Shown here in pieces: positions 12,474-25,000 of a stretch of DNA of 64,000 nucleotides (the first letter of the stretch is position 1; the number at the start of each line of letters is the position of its first letter). Both the position numbers and the translations under genes were made by a program. The DNA comes from Limnomonas spitsbergensis (Eukaryota > Chlorophyta > Chlorophyceae > Chlamydomonadales): the NCBI GenBank assembly GCA_037349105.1, contig JAYJMM010000124.1, positions 8,974,001 to 9,038,000 on the forward strand, given 5' to 3'. Below the pieces are notes generated by a model that saw only the letters and a program-made list of their open reading frames with translations, ran no database searches and was not told the DNA's origin.

Positions 12474-13766
12474 TTTGCTCATGGGGTGCTGCAGTAATGT
12501 TGACTGTATACTTGGCTTTCGTCCACCTGTTGTGGTGTTTTGTGGGGTGGATCCTGCGCAAGGCCTGCGAATGTAGTAAGCAGGTTCTGATACCCTCTGA
12601 TTGTTTGAGAGATTTATACAATCTTATTTTACTGCTTCCTGTCTTTAGCCTGATGAGATCTGTCCTGAACAGAGAGTCTTGAAGGCTGAGGCTGCACTGA
12701 CACGAGGACAAATGCTGAGCATAGGAATCTTGTAGAGGAGGTAGAGCTTCGTCAGTAGATGGTGCGTCACTGGTTTGCGCTGAAGACATAATGATTTGTT
12801 TGGTTTGACTGGTTGATGGCGTGCAGCCCACTGCCTTTTCTCGTGCCCTCCGTTGGGAAAATTCAAGTTGGGCATACGCTCAAAGTAGTGGTGACAGGGG
12901 ATTCCTGTTGCTAGGGAATCTTGTGCCTAAATCCTTACGGTTGACTATTTTGGCTGCTGTCTTCCTGCTGTTTAATAATTTTCATATGGGTGTCATGTCT
13001 CCCTGTGGATATTTTACAGGCTTTTGAAGTCCTACTTACAAGATTTCCGTTTTTGATTGTTTTACTCTCCCTTGGGTGCCAAGAAGACGTATTGGATCTG
13101 CAAACCACTTCCGATATGGTACTACTTCAGGGAGGATGAGATCATGCTCGTATACTCGCATTAAATTTGTTTGTCCTGATTGTCATTAAGGCGCAGAAGA
13201 TTTCTGTAGAATTATGTAGCATTTAATTGTGTCGCAAATCATCGGTGGGTGGGGGCCACTTGATCATATTGTAGTAATTAAGCCAGGTCACAGGGAGGTG
13301 TCGGGCAAGCAAAGGCATTACGTCAGTGACTTGGGTTTTGTCAGTGGTTGATGTTTTGACCGCGTTCTCTGTGAGTTCAGCATAATTGCACCCGGCAACA
13401 TGTTGCTCGCTTCACTGCGCACAAAAGTAGTGCAGGATTGAGTCTCTGCGAGTACGTTTTGGACAAGTAGGCAGTACTAATCACCAAGTAGCCCTCATGC
13501 GCAAGATTAGTGGACCCCAATTGAAAATAAAAACATGGCCTCCAATCCTCCACCCAGCTTTGAAAATACTACCTCAGGTCAGTATCTTTGTTTCAGGTCA
13601 ACAGCCCTGCCGTGCACATGGCATTTAGTAGGAGTTGTTAACTTACAATGGTAACGGCACGGATGTGGCTACGGCCCCAAGCTGCGTTGTTTCCTTTACC
13701 TCCACGCCCTTATAGGGCATAGCTTTCTTACTTCAGGCGTAAACTTACAACCCTTGGAAGAATGGC

Positions 13767-13808
13767 AAAGGTTGGATGTAGGTACAGTAGATCATACATC
13801 CAACCTTT
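13767..13808. repeat. Perfect 14-bp inverted repeat, 14-nt loop
   Basis: The left arm AAAGGTTGGATGTA (13767-13780) is exactly complementary to the right arm TACATCCAACCTTT (13795-13808). It may be the core of a MITE-like or hairpin element; no target-site duplication was identified. Confidence 0.8.
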
Positions 13809-14805
13809 CATACTTTTTCCCGTAGAGAGGGGGCGGCGTTGCCACACCCGTCCGTGCAAAATCGCTAGACACAATTTAAAATTTACATCATGAACGAGAG
13901 AGCAACGGTAGGAGATGAAAGATAAATGAGCTCGCTGGCAATAAGTTGATGGTTATTGCCATCGGGCAAAAAGTCCTCCCCCCCCTGCGGAAACTTTTGA
14001 GTTCTGTAGCTGTATGGACCAGGGGCATGTCTGCTTTATCTAAGCACTGCCAGATCTGACACACTGTTGCATGACACTAACTCTACGAATGAATCGCGCA
14101 GCCCGAAGGTAGACAGGTCGTGCCAAGCTGTTTTTGCCACAGACGTGACGGAGTGTAAAGTACAGTTGTACACACACGGGGATAAGTACCCGCTAGTGTG
14201 CCTCGCACACATCTAGATGTTTTTGTCCGAGTGGCACGATCACTGCCCCGTGAGTGGCACATCGTCACACGGAGTAACCGGACTAGGGGAAGAGTCCATG
14301 AATTTTAAGACATGTATCAAAACACACAGACTGCAGCCATTGCTTAGATCATGGCAACCACTGGTATACTGCTTGACTCAAGAATGCGCATACCTTTTGG
14401 TTACGGAGGCGCCCCCTCTGCCAATATGGGATGTCTAGGAGATCTGGATACACCGGTATTACCGTAAATGTTATATTTTATGATTCAAATCGACAACATT
14501 TCCACGAGGAAAACAACGGAGTAGCTGTCGTCTCAATCTGTATCAAAAAAAAACATAGCATGTCCAGTCATTCTTCTCAAAATCACATTTTTCTTGTGAC
14601 CCCTCCCCCCCCCCACTTTGCTCCTCCTTACTTACCCCCTTCCTTGGGCAAAAAGTAGTTGAGACCACAATAGCACATTTAGAATGCTCTCATTTAGCTC
14701 TACACCTTAGGGATGATGGGGGTACATACTTCATTTTTCGGCAGAGCCCCCCCGGGCGGCGGAAGGTCGCGGGGGCGAAGCCCCCAGAGTCACCATGTAT
14801 CCGTC

Positions 14806-14840
14806 TGTCAGTCAGTCAGTCAGTCAGTCAGTCAGTCAGT
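14806..14840 (+). repeat. (CAGT)n microsatellite
   Basis: About eight consecutive CAGT units in non-coding DNA, next to a GC-rich hairpin block. Confidence 0.9.
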
Positions 14841-15992
14841 CTGTCCGTCAGCCCGATGTTTCTGGAACGTCCCGGAAACTTTATGCGCCACAGCGCAAAT
14901 CAATCAACTGTATCTATAAAGTTTATTCCTGTCAGACCTCAAAGGCCGAGGTGCAGAAATGAGAAACTCAGCTACCAAGGCTGGACCTCACAGCGAATGA
15001 CGTAAGGTGTCACGCGACAGCTGTGGCTTCGCTTCTCTATACGCAATTAGATCCGCATAATTTACAACACGCACTTCACCAGCGATAGAGTCGTGACACA
15101 TATTTTGAAATCCTGCAACATGGCGAGGGGGTTTGCATGTGGTCCAGGTGACCCCGTCCGCACCAGCGCCTGCCCTCTGAAAAGTCACATACCCGACAGC
15201 TCTGCCGGTTTTCGTGCTGCGCAGCACCTCTGATCACTTGTCTGCCCCCTCCTCGCTCCCCCTTGTCAATCAGTCGTGGTCATGACACCGTCCACTCGTC
15301 CGGTTATACCGCCCCCCTGATTCTGCCAGCCATTTTCTTATGTACTGTATTTAAGGTGGGCACTTGGCAGACCCGGAGTTGAGAGGGTAAACCGAGCAGA
15401 TGGAGACTTGCCGTTTGAATAAGGCACTTATCGTAGATGTGCCGGCGTGTTAACCGTAGATTGACGTAGACTTCGCTCGAAATTGATTAATGTGTCAGTC
15501 AGGTGTCTGTTGTTAAGAATGCGTGGCGTTAAATAAAGGAAGTTCACCAGTTTTGTCGCTGTGCAACCGTTTTAAAAATTCTCTTTTGCTGCGCGACGCT
15601 ATGTTGTTGCGCGGACCCTATGTCAAATCTACGGTATGTTTTATCCCCTGGCTTATCTAGCAAACGAGGATTAAGCAACATACATTGTTATTTATTAATC
15701 GGATTATGTGATGACGTTTGCTTGCGACCAGAGCTTACGACCCGATACCATTATTTCTGGGTGACCAGATACCATACCTCCTTTCCTCGCGACGTTTAGG
15801 ATACCCGTACCAGGTGCCAGGTACCAGGTACCCGTCAGCCTGCCCGATACCCGTGTGGTTGAGAATGGAGATATGCCGCCAGGGTCTAGTCAATGTCTGA
15901 AGGTCCTTTAGTGTATACCAGATGTCGTGGCCTAATCCTGGCACGTCCCGAGGTGTGTCCTTACGCTTAAGTTCTGCTGGAATGACCTGATC

Positions 15993-18900
15993 ATGAACGC
16001 TGCAGCTACCGGCCATGCCAGGCGACCCCAAGTGCCCCACCAAGGGCGGGAGAGTCAGGCATTTCGGAATGCAGTAAGGAGTAGCGCGCAATTACGCCAA
16101 TCGTACCAAACAGCGCGGCATATCGATGTAAAGGCTCGCGCCCTCAGCCACTCCCTTGCCACGTCATGCCACCATGCAGCAGCGTCGAGGCCACGCGTCC
16201 GCAGGCGGGAAATGCTCTTGGCAGCAGCAGTTGGAACATCCGCGCATGATTACGTGGTCATCGATTATTCGCAGCTGCTGTCGACGATGTCAAGGATGGT
16301 CGTGTTTTTGCTGCCGCTGACGACGCTGGTGCTGTCAGAGCCGCTGCTGGTGTGGTGCACCTCACTATTTATCGGCCAGCTTGCTACCATTCCAGAGCTG
16401 GCAGCATTGGGTCCGGCCAACATCATAATATGTAAGCCCCTTATGTCAGCACTCTGTATGGAGTTCGAACCGATACAATGGCATAAGCATGTCGCCCATG
16501 CAACCCTGTATCAGTCCCATGCGCACAGATCCCTCGGCAGAGATCCTTCGTAAGCCATGTGTGCCCCTTTTCCCTCTTTCGAGCATGAAGCTATTTTTCC
16601 CCACTGTGAACAAGTGTTGGGAGCAGGGAAGAAGCTGACATGAAAAAACCACAAAAGCTTACACCTTTTTGTACAAGCATTTTAGTTTTTATTATCCTAA
16701 ATGTTATACCGTAGTCGCTAACCAAGGCTAATGTCACACAAATTCTTATGGGGGTACAGCATAAAGTGTTTTAATGTATTCCATTGGAAAGTTTGACCAT
16801 CAGGGTCAACGAATTATATAAAACAGATCAACTGCCATTGCAGTGCTACTGCATGGCATGCTGCATGCATGGCCTGCTGATGTATGACCTGCTAATGTAA
16901 CAAGTTTAGTTTTTATCTAACCTTTTATAGAAGCTAACACGAACTCTAGTAACAATTAAATTGGTCTGCCTTTGCGATCCCTGCATCTCCAGTGAGAGCA
17001 GCGCCTCACCCTGCGTATGCCCCCGCAGCATTTGTCCAGTACGTCTTCATCAGCATCCAGATCTCAGCCATGGGCGTGCTTGGCGAGCAGCTAAGATCCG
17101 GGGATGAGGCAGCTGCTCAGCAGCTCTTCTCCAGCGCCCTGGGACTCTCCCTAATATGCGGTGTCTGTGCGTGTGCTGCCATGGTGTTGTTTCCGGAGCA
17201 GCTGATTGTGGCGACAGGAATGAGAGATCCGGATGTGGTGAGTGAGGTCACTGTGAAGAGTGATGAGTGATCAGGAGTGAAGAAGAGTGGCGTGATTATG
17301 ATGCGTGTGGGGGTGAGGAACAGTGGAATCACTCTGGCGAGTGATGAGGGGTGAGGATGGGTGAGGTCATTATGATGGGTGATGAGTAATCAGGAGTGAA
17401 GAAGAGTGACGTTGGTATGATGCGTGTGGGGGTGAGGAGCAGTGGAATCACTCTGGTGAATGATGAGGGGTGAGGAAGGGTGAGGTCATTAGGATGGGTG
17501 ATGAGTGATCAGGAGTAAAGAAGAGTGACGTTGGTATGATGCGTGTGGGGGTGAGGAGCAGTGGAATCACTCTAGTGAGTGATGAGGGGTGAGGAAGGGT
17601 GAGGTCATTAGGATGGGTGATGAGTGATCAGGAGTAAAGAAGAGTGACGTTAGTATGATGCGTGTGGGAGTGAGGAGCAGTGGAATCACTCTGGTGAGTG
17701 ATGAGGGGTGAGGAAGGGTGAGGTCAGTAGGATGGGTGATGAGTTTCGTGGGTGAGGAGTAGATGTGGGTGATGTGCACATGACTGTTTCAGGTAAAGGA
17801 AGTTGAGGGGATGGGGTAAGGTGCATTCGGATGATTTACTTGAAGGGTGCCCCTACCCCCTTCCCTTTACCAATAGCCACCCCTCCACTCACCCACACCC
17901 ACCCTTCCACATACCTAGTTCGTGCTGCTGATCCTTGATGTATCATTTCTAGGTCTCCCACCCACACCCAATCCCAGATATACTCCCGCCCACCCTGGTG
18001 CATGCAATCTGACTGGCATGCCTCCTGCTCGGACCTGCACATAGATCTACCCTCTATACCATGCTGCATGCAACTTCACTACCCTGCCTCCTCCTCTTCC
18101 TCTCACCCAGATCCGTCACGCCTCAAGCTACCTGCAGTTGCGGTCTGTAGGGCAGGCCGCTCTCCTGATCTCCTTGGTTTGTCAGTCGGCGTTCCTGGCT
18201 CAGCAGGACTCTCTGGCGCCCAGTGCCGCCGGATTGATGAGCACGGCGCTGGCGCTGGGAGGGCATGTGCTGCTGGTCAGGATGGCGGGCTGGGGGCTGG
18301 CCGGGGCGGCCGTGGCAACAACAGTGGGAAACCTTGCTGGGGCAGGGGCTCTGATCGTGGCACTGAATATGCGAGGAACGGTGTGTGGGCCAAGGGGAGG
18401 ACTGATGCAGCAGGAGCAGCTGCAGGAGGGGGAGAGCTCAATTGTGAATTCAAATCTTTGGATTGCTTTGTAGATGCCTTGACAATGGTGCGACTGTGGG
18501 TGGGGATGGCGATGAAGTAAATGGGGCAAACTATGGTGGGATTTATGAAATTAGGGAAGTCACGGGAAACCTGGGGGGCTGTGCCTGCATGCCCCAAGAT
18601 AAAGGCTACAAATCCTGAAGCCCTCAATACTCAACTGCCCCCCCCTCCCTATCTTGCAGCTTCGGCCAGTGCTTCACATTCCGAAGGTCGAGGACATCAG
18701 GAGCCTGATGGTTACAATGGCCCCACTGACAGTGACATATTTGGCAAAGTGAGGGTTTGGAGTGGAGGGTTCAGTGAGCTCCAACTCAGACAGGATGGGC
18801 ATGTGGGAGGTGCATGGGATATAGTTTTGATACTGTTCTCTGTGATCTATTCTGGCCGGTGTCATTGAAGATGTCTGCGGCGTTATCTTTTAGCTTGTGT

Positions 18901-21741
18901 TCTGTGTCGATGAGCAGCGATTGGATGGTTCAGAAGGCGCCTCAGCGGATCTGCACCCATACTTAAGAACTCTGCTTCCTGTGGCTGATGTGCCTTGTGA
19001 AAGTGCCAAGCGCCTCACGTGATGAGTAGGGCCCCGGGCCCTGGCCTAGTGCAAGTTGTCAGGGCGAGGCTGTATATTTCCAATGTGCACACGAGACCCA
19101 ACCTCAACAGTTTAAACCCTCCCCCCTAAAGCTAAACCCCTGATACTTAACCTCCACCCAACCCCTTCGCATGACTTAGTATGCCTAGTCACACTCCTCC
19201 CCACATATCACTTTACCCGAGGCTCTTGGTTGGCTCTTTAGCAGCCGATCCCTTCCACTCGCTTCCCCCTCTATCCCTCACATCCCCCTATCCACTCACT
19301 TAACCCCGACACTGTCAGGAACTTGTGCTACATCACCATCCAGACCACAGCAACCAGCATCTTGGATGTCACACGACTAGCAGCTCATCAGGTGGGTCTG
19401 AGATGTATTGAAGAAGCAACCGGAGGCTTTCGGATAACAACTTCAGCAGCTGGACATCTTCTCTGTGCAGACCCTTGGCCTAGTGATGACCAGAGATGAC
19501 CATTGTGAGTACGGAGTACTACTCATACAGGAACAAGGTATCGAACAATCATTTTGTACTCGAGTCGAGCGCAGTCGCTCAGTGCTGAAATGATTATGAA
19601 AATCTTTCCCAATACTGGAAAACAAAATCCTGTGAAACTGAAAATTGTCCACGCCTGCGGCGTACCAGAGCAGGATTGTAGATTTGCAGTACAGAAGAAT
19701 TAATACTACATCACTAGAAATATATTGTTCATGACTCCCATCCTTCTGCTTTCCACAGGCCATCTTCTCAGCATGGGGCTTCTGCAGCTTCTGGGTGGCT
19801 CCTGTTGAGCGTGCCATCCTCGCCATGGTGCCCGCTGCGGCGACTCCAAGCCAGAGGAGGACCACCATGCTGGTAAGGGGGATGACTTGTATGGTAGCAT
19901 GTCGTTGCTAGTTATAGACAACAGGAACACTGAAGCAACTGCTGCTAGGGGGGACAGTGGTGAGGTGTCCTATTATAGAGGTGTAAATAAAGGTGTGAGT
20001 TGTCCTGTATAAAATGTGTAAATAAAAGAAGGTTTCAGTGCCCTTTCAGAGAAGGTCGACCATGCTGGTAGGGGTGACGGCTTGAGCGGGGATGAATTCA
20101 AAAACAATGTCAAATTAATCCGAGGGGTACCAACATGTCAAATCCTGGTCAGAGGAGTACCACAATGGTGGTGAGGGTCGTCCCAGGCGTATTTATTAAT
20201 CGACTTCCTGGTCTTGGTAATACCTGAGATTTATCACGCATATGCTGTAAAGCGTGGGCTCTGCTTCTGCATTTCTATTTGGGAAAGACAGAAGCACGCA
20301 CGAGGGAATTCACTCCTCCGTTCCTCCGGGGACATCTCTCTCCTCCTGTTGGTGTCCGCTGAATTTTTTGTGCTGCTGCTGCTCCCCCTTGCCCAGGCAG
20401 GCTTGTTGCTCGGTGTGCTTGTCGGCGTTGTGGGTGGCATCGGCGTTAGCGCTGTCGCGTTGTTCAACCCCGGAATTTTGACGCATGACCCGATGCTGTG
20501 GCCTATGCTAGGCCAGGTGGCGGGCCAGGCGCTCTTCTCCATGGTGTGCACGGGCATCGATGTGTGCGGATGTGCCATCAACATATCGGTGAGATAATTA
20601 GCATGGGGTCAAAACACCTGAATCCGAAATTAGCGCACGGTGAGCGAAAGTCTTTGGGGCTGAAAACCCTGAACTCTGAAGTAGAGCACGGGCGCCGATG
20701 TGTGTGGATGTGCCATCAACATCTCGATTAGGAAGTGAGATAGGATCATTAGGGTTGAGGGCTGAAATCCCTGCAACCTGGGCTAGCGCACGCTACAGGC
20801 ATACAAATGTGTGGCTGGCTGGCTGCGTCACCTTGCATTACATTTAAAGGCATTAACCTTGTACCTCTTACTAGTGCACATGCATCCTTGTGTGTAGCTG
20901 TTACATCAATACCTCGGTGAGGGCATGAGCAAAGAGAAGGAGGGATAGGCGTAAAAAGTGAACCCTAAAGTAGTGCAAGGTACGGGCATCAACGTGTGCT
21001 GCTGAGCAATCGACACCCTGTGGGAAATTTGAGCAAGGAACCTGCAGTTTTGTGGGTTACGGGCTTGAAGTTGGGGATTTTGAGTCAAAACCAAATGTAC
21101 CATTTTTTCTTCTTAAGCATGGACCTCTTCATGCTGTGCATAGATAGATTTAGGTCATCATTGGCTGGAAAAGTAACACAAAATTACGTCAATGTCATGC
21201 CGCCCACCCAACTCTAGGACCTGAACTGTGGCTGTGGGAGATGCTGTTGATTTGTGCATGCTGGCTCTCTGCATGCCCAGTGTGCTTACGAAGTTCAAAT
21301 TCTTGCGTCAATCCCGTCCAGGCTGGAGAAGCAGGTTACGTTGCCCAGTCTTTTATGGCTACTCTGGTGGTGGTCGCAGCGTTCATGACAGCATGCAAGC
21401 ACATGGGCTGGGGTTTTGTCGGGATCTGGGATGGGATCTGTGTATTCTTCGCATTCAGGGCAGTTCAGAGCAGTAAACGCGCAATAGGTTATCACATCTT
21501 CGGCCGCAATGTCGAAGTCACTGAAGAGAAGCTGGTGGAGCTAGGGGAGAGCTTGGAGGTACAGGAGGAGAGCAGAGCAGATCTGGAGGCAGAGCGTGGA
21601 TTGGGCTCTGTCGACGGCTCCCTTCCAGACGAAGAGATCAGTAGTCATGCAGTCAACAGCGGGGAGCTTAATTCGGGGAGCAGTGAAGATAAAGAGCCTG
21701 AGCACCAGTTTGGCACTGCTGGACAAACCTCCTCTTCTTAA
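15993..21741 (+). CDS. MATE-family multidrug/organic-anion antiporter
   Basis: MATE proteins are 12-helix antiporters that export organic compounds using H+ or Na+ gradients. Eight exons join in phase: 15993-16431, 17029-17237, 18111-18380, 18660-18748, 19319-19391, 19759-19872, 20397-20588 and 21322-21741, giving 601 aa. The first 95 or so residues are rich in Ala, Arg, Ser and His with few acids, compatible with a plastid transit peptide. Family features follow: SEPLLVWCTSLFIGQL, ELAALGPANI, ISAMGVLGEQLRSGD, then ASSYLQLRSVGQ and FLAQQDSLAPSAAG in exon 3, LDVTRLAAHQ in exon 5 and GWGFVGIWDGICVFFAFR in exon 8. The C-terminal 75 residues are an acidic soluble tail. The set resembles the plant EDS5-type plastid MATE branch; the substrate cannot be told. 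Introns 2 and 7 contain repeated copies of exon-edge sequence. Confidence 0.93.
17238..17770 (+). repeat. 119-bp tandem repeat starting at a splice donor
   Basis: The motif GTGAGGTCA recurs near 17242, 17361, 17480, 17599 and 17718, a 119-bp period. The first unit begins at the MATE exon 2 donor. Units contain TGATGAGTGATCAGGAGT and ATGCGTGTGGGGGTGAGGA and are nearly identical, so the array is young. Confidence 0.9.
20690..21010 (+). repeat. Degenerate copies of MATE exon 7 end and donor
   Basis: The exon 7 end reads ...GATGTGTGCGGATGTGCCATCAACATATCG then GTGAGA. Related sequence recurs at 20695-20740 (GATGTGTGTGGATGTGCCAT, then CAACATCTCG), at about 20885-20925 (GTTACATCAATACCTCGGTG) and at about 20985-21010. 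Identity falls with distance from the exon. Confidence 0.75.
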
Positions 21742-21909
21742 CCTTGAATTGGTTGTATGTTTCCTATGACCTAAACCCTAATACCGGTAAAAAACAGGAT
21801 GAGTTGCAGAGCCCTATCCCACCTTGCTCTTTATAATACCAGACATCTAGTCGTATGAAAAACACGTGCTTCTACCATGGGTCTTAATAGCAGGCCCACA
21901 CAAATAATC

Positions 21910-21914
21910 TGTAA
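21910..21914 (+). promoter_or_regulatory. TGTAA polyadenylation signal candidate for MATE gene
   Basis: TGTAA lies 169 bp after the MATE stop codon, in the short spacer before the convergent oxidase gene that ends at 22098. Motif and position only. Confidence 0.4.
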
Positions 21915-22097
21915 TCATGGCACATATGCCCGAATGCCTGGCCACTTCGACACCTCTTTCTGTTTCTTCCAAAAAGGCATTTGGTCGCATGCACAGTTGT
22001 TAAAAATGTCAAAATAGGCAGTGACAGGTAGCCCTCATGAATCTGGCCAGCCCCCCCCCTTCCCTCCACCGCCACTCGTGCTCTTGGAAGTCCCCCA

Positions 22098-25000
22098 CTA
22101 CAGCTCATCAGGCTCGAAGCGCACACGGTGTCTGCAAACGCTGTACTCTGGGAACGCCTCACCAGCCACGCATTCATATCCTGGTCCACAGTGCTCGTCC
22201 TCCACGCAGAAGCAGTCCTCCTTGGCAGCACAGCCTGGAGGCACAGTGTTGTGGGGGTGCAGTTCTGATGAATGCGCTTTAAAGGAGGAGAGTTCGTCAG
22301 CTAGGGGACATGCACCGCCGATTGTGGCACCATGGGCTACTCTGACAGAGTCCATGAAATAATACCTCAGGGCCCTGCTCAAAAAGGCACGGCTGCATGG
22401 GCGCCTGACTGTCTGATTGCGAGGAAATGAAATCGAGGCAAGAGGGGAAAGCAAAGAAAGACAGGAACACAAAGAAGGAAAGGAAGCCCTCCCCCCAAAA
22501 TTTTATAAGGCAGTTCAAAGATTCCCAGCCCCTGTAGTGTCAAGCCTTGAACAAACTTAAGAGAGGAATCAAAAGAGGACCAAACAGGAAAAGAGCACCC
22601 TGACCCCTTAAAAGAAGGAAACAAGTCAGATGCCCCAGCGCCTCTACAAACAGCCCTCAAATGACCCCCAGTAGTTTCCCCCCATAGTAAGAAAAAGCGT
22701 AACCCGTACAGCTGAACCCTTCTTGCCAGTACACACCAGGAGACACAACGTAGGGTAGGTACTAGGATGCCTTGGCCTTTTTGCCTTGGGTGTCTTTTCA
22801 GCGTTCAAGGTGCTTCGTCGATTATCTGCCTGCGCCTGTGTCCTCAGATTGCTTTTCAGTTGTGTTTTCTTTGACTCTTCTCGACTCATGTGTCCCATCT
22901 CCGTGCTCTTGGCATCTCGTCTGACATGCCTTCCATTTTTAGTCCACCTGCCTTCCCATGTCTTCTGTCACTACTGTCCTTATTTGATTTTTAGTTCCCC
23001 TATGGTTGTACGAATAAATCGCATATTAGGTACTACTGTCAAAAAGTAAAATCATGCGGCCAGGCTTGAGCTTAGGCGCGTAAAATCATGCGGCCAGGCT
23101 TGAGCTTAGGCGCGTAAAATCATGCGGCCAGGCTTGAGCTTAGGCGCGTAAAATCATGCGGCCAGGCTTGAGCTTAGGCGCGTAAAATCATGCGGCCAGG
23201 CATGAGCTTAGGCGCTGGATTGTAGCTGTGCATTGTGCGCAACAATGCACTGTCCGAACTGCACAGATCCTCTCCCACCAGCCTCCCTTCCTCATACACG
23301 CATTAGTCATTTCCTACCATTCTGCAGGACTGTGAGCACTCTTCAGCACGGCGCGGTCGGTTCGAGTGAAGTAGAGTGTGCAAGTTTCAAGTAATCATGT
23401 CCTTATTATATATGTGACCGTGGGGCTGCATGCGCCAGAGGCTATGAAAAAGCTGAAACATAGATATTGTGCACTTCGACATGCCCCCACAGGAAGAAGT
23501 CTATCATATGCACAAGTATCCCCTCATGGAACCCACCTGCCTGGTAAAGCACTCATTTCAGGATGATGGGGTTTTCATCCGTTAATCCACTTTGACCCCC
23601 CCCTCCCCCACCTGCCAGGGTACAGCCCACATTTTAGAGTTTGGGGTTTCAAGCTACATACCCACTCGTCACCCACCCACCTGGATAAAGCACCGGTTCC
23701 GATTGACTGGCAATGCTTACGAAGGCGGGGTGCAGGAAAAGGCCCAGCGGGTCGAGTGACAGGCGCCGCTCCATGAAGAGAGCAAAGCGCTCCTTTCCGT
23801 AGGCCTCATAAACGGAGCAGCTGCCGCTGCTGCCGAAGAGCATCCTGGAGGAGGCACAGGGTAAGGCCGGTTGAGGTGCTGGGAGGCCAGGCCAGGAGGT
23901 AGGTAAACAAGGTCAATAAGTGATGGGAGGGCGGAAGGATTGGAGAATCTCAGAGGAGGCAAAGGCAAAGAGAGCGTGAGCTGAGGAGCATCCTGAAGTA
24001 GGAAAATTACAGGAAAATTATGGACAGCCGGAGACAAGGAGCTTCCTACCTCAAGGGGCAGGACAGCAGAATAAGACCACACTAGATGATATACTGGTTT
24101 TAATTGTGGCTGTTTGCTTGTTGCAACCTTCTGTAACATCGTGGTGGTTGATTGTTGCAACAGCCCTCGGTGGCTATTGGCTGCTGCAACAAACCTTAAG
24201 GGTAGATCGGTTATAATTGTGGCTGTTGGTTGTTGCAACAAACCCTGGCAGTGCACCATGGAGAGAGTTCTGTTTAAGGGATCCATTTATTGTGGACCTG
24301 CACTGGTCTGTACTAGGCTTTCATACATTTGTATGCTGAACTGCCTTGGTCTGTAGTTTGATTCTTGGCACACGTAAATATTGCGAGTTGATAAATCCGG
24401 TTGTCGTGTCCGTGACTGCTGCTCTGACAGGAAAATTGATGGGGGCTGAAAAGACGTCCTGGTCACGGGTGAAGTGGCCGAATGAACGTCCGGCCCCCCA
24501 CAAAACTTGTTCAAATCATTTGATAGAAACGGTGCAGATGAAGGTGCAGACGAGGCCTGTTGTAATTATATTCCCCACCTGTGCTCCTGGAGCTAGACGG
24601 GCTCAGTAGTGCAGCTCAGCCCTCTACTGAACAAGAATGGCTGTGGGTGCCTGTAATTGTTTATTTTTCACTAGTCCCCGTAGCCCCCCCACCACGCACC
24701 TGTTTGTTGACAGTGCCCAGTGCGGGCGTGCACGGTACTTGCACAGGCTGAGCTGCAGGATCTCCTCCAGTAGCTGCTGGTGCTTGGTCGGAGCAGGCTG
24801 GGCGCTTTCCAGGCGGCGCTGGCTGCTGAAGGTCTGGATGTCAATGGACACAACCTGGTGGCCGGAGCTCATAGCCAAAGGTGCCTCCGACGCCTAGGAG
24901 ATGGGCAGCAGCAGCAGCAGCAGGTGGAGGGATTGGTATAAAAGCAGCAGCAGCAGCAGCAGCAGGTGGAGGGATTGGTCAAAAACGTTGCACCCCTGGG

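Larger units (their letters stand above)
12474..15992. other. Long intergenic region with scattered repeats
   Basis: About 3.5 kb without a convincing gene. It holds a perfect inverted repeat at 13767-13808, a GC-rich block at 14746-14795 that includes the short hairpin GCGGGGGCGAAGCCCCC, a (CAGT)n run at about 14806-14840, and repeated GATACC/GGTACC motifs at 15735-15860 just before the MATE gene. A minus-strand open frame at 14988-15227 (79 codons) resembles no family I know and could be a transposon scrap. Confidence 0.5.

Noticed and set aside
14988..15227. Minus-strand frame of 79 codons
   Set aside because: It has reasonable composition but no splice partners, no family and repeat-like surroundings; not enough for a gene call.
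21884..22231. Alternative minus-strand frame over the last oxidase exon
   Set aside because: It would need the AG at 22262 and gives a low-similarity tail; the Cys-rich frame joins in phase to the preceding exon through GTGGGT at 23680 and is preferred.
23046..23215. CRISPR-like array of 34-bp repeats
   Set aside because: The units abut with no spacers, and this is a eukaryotic intron.
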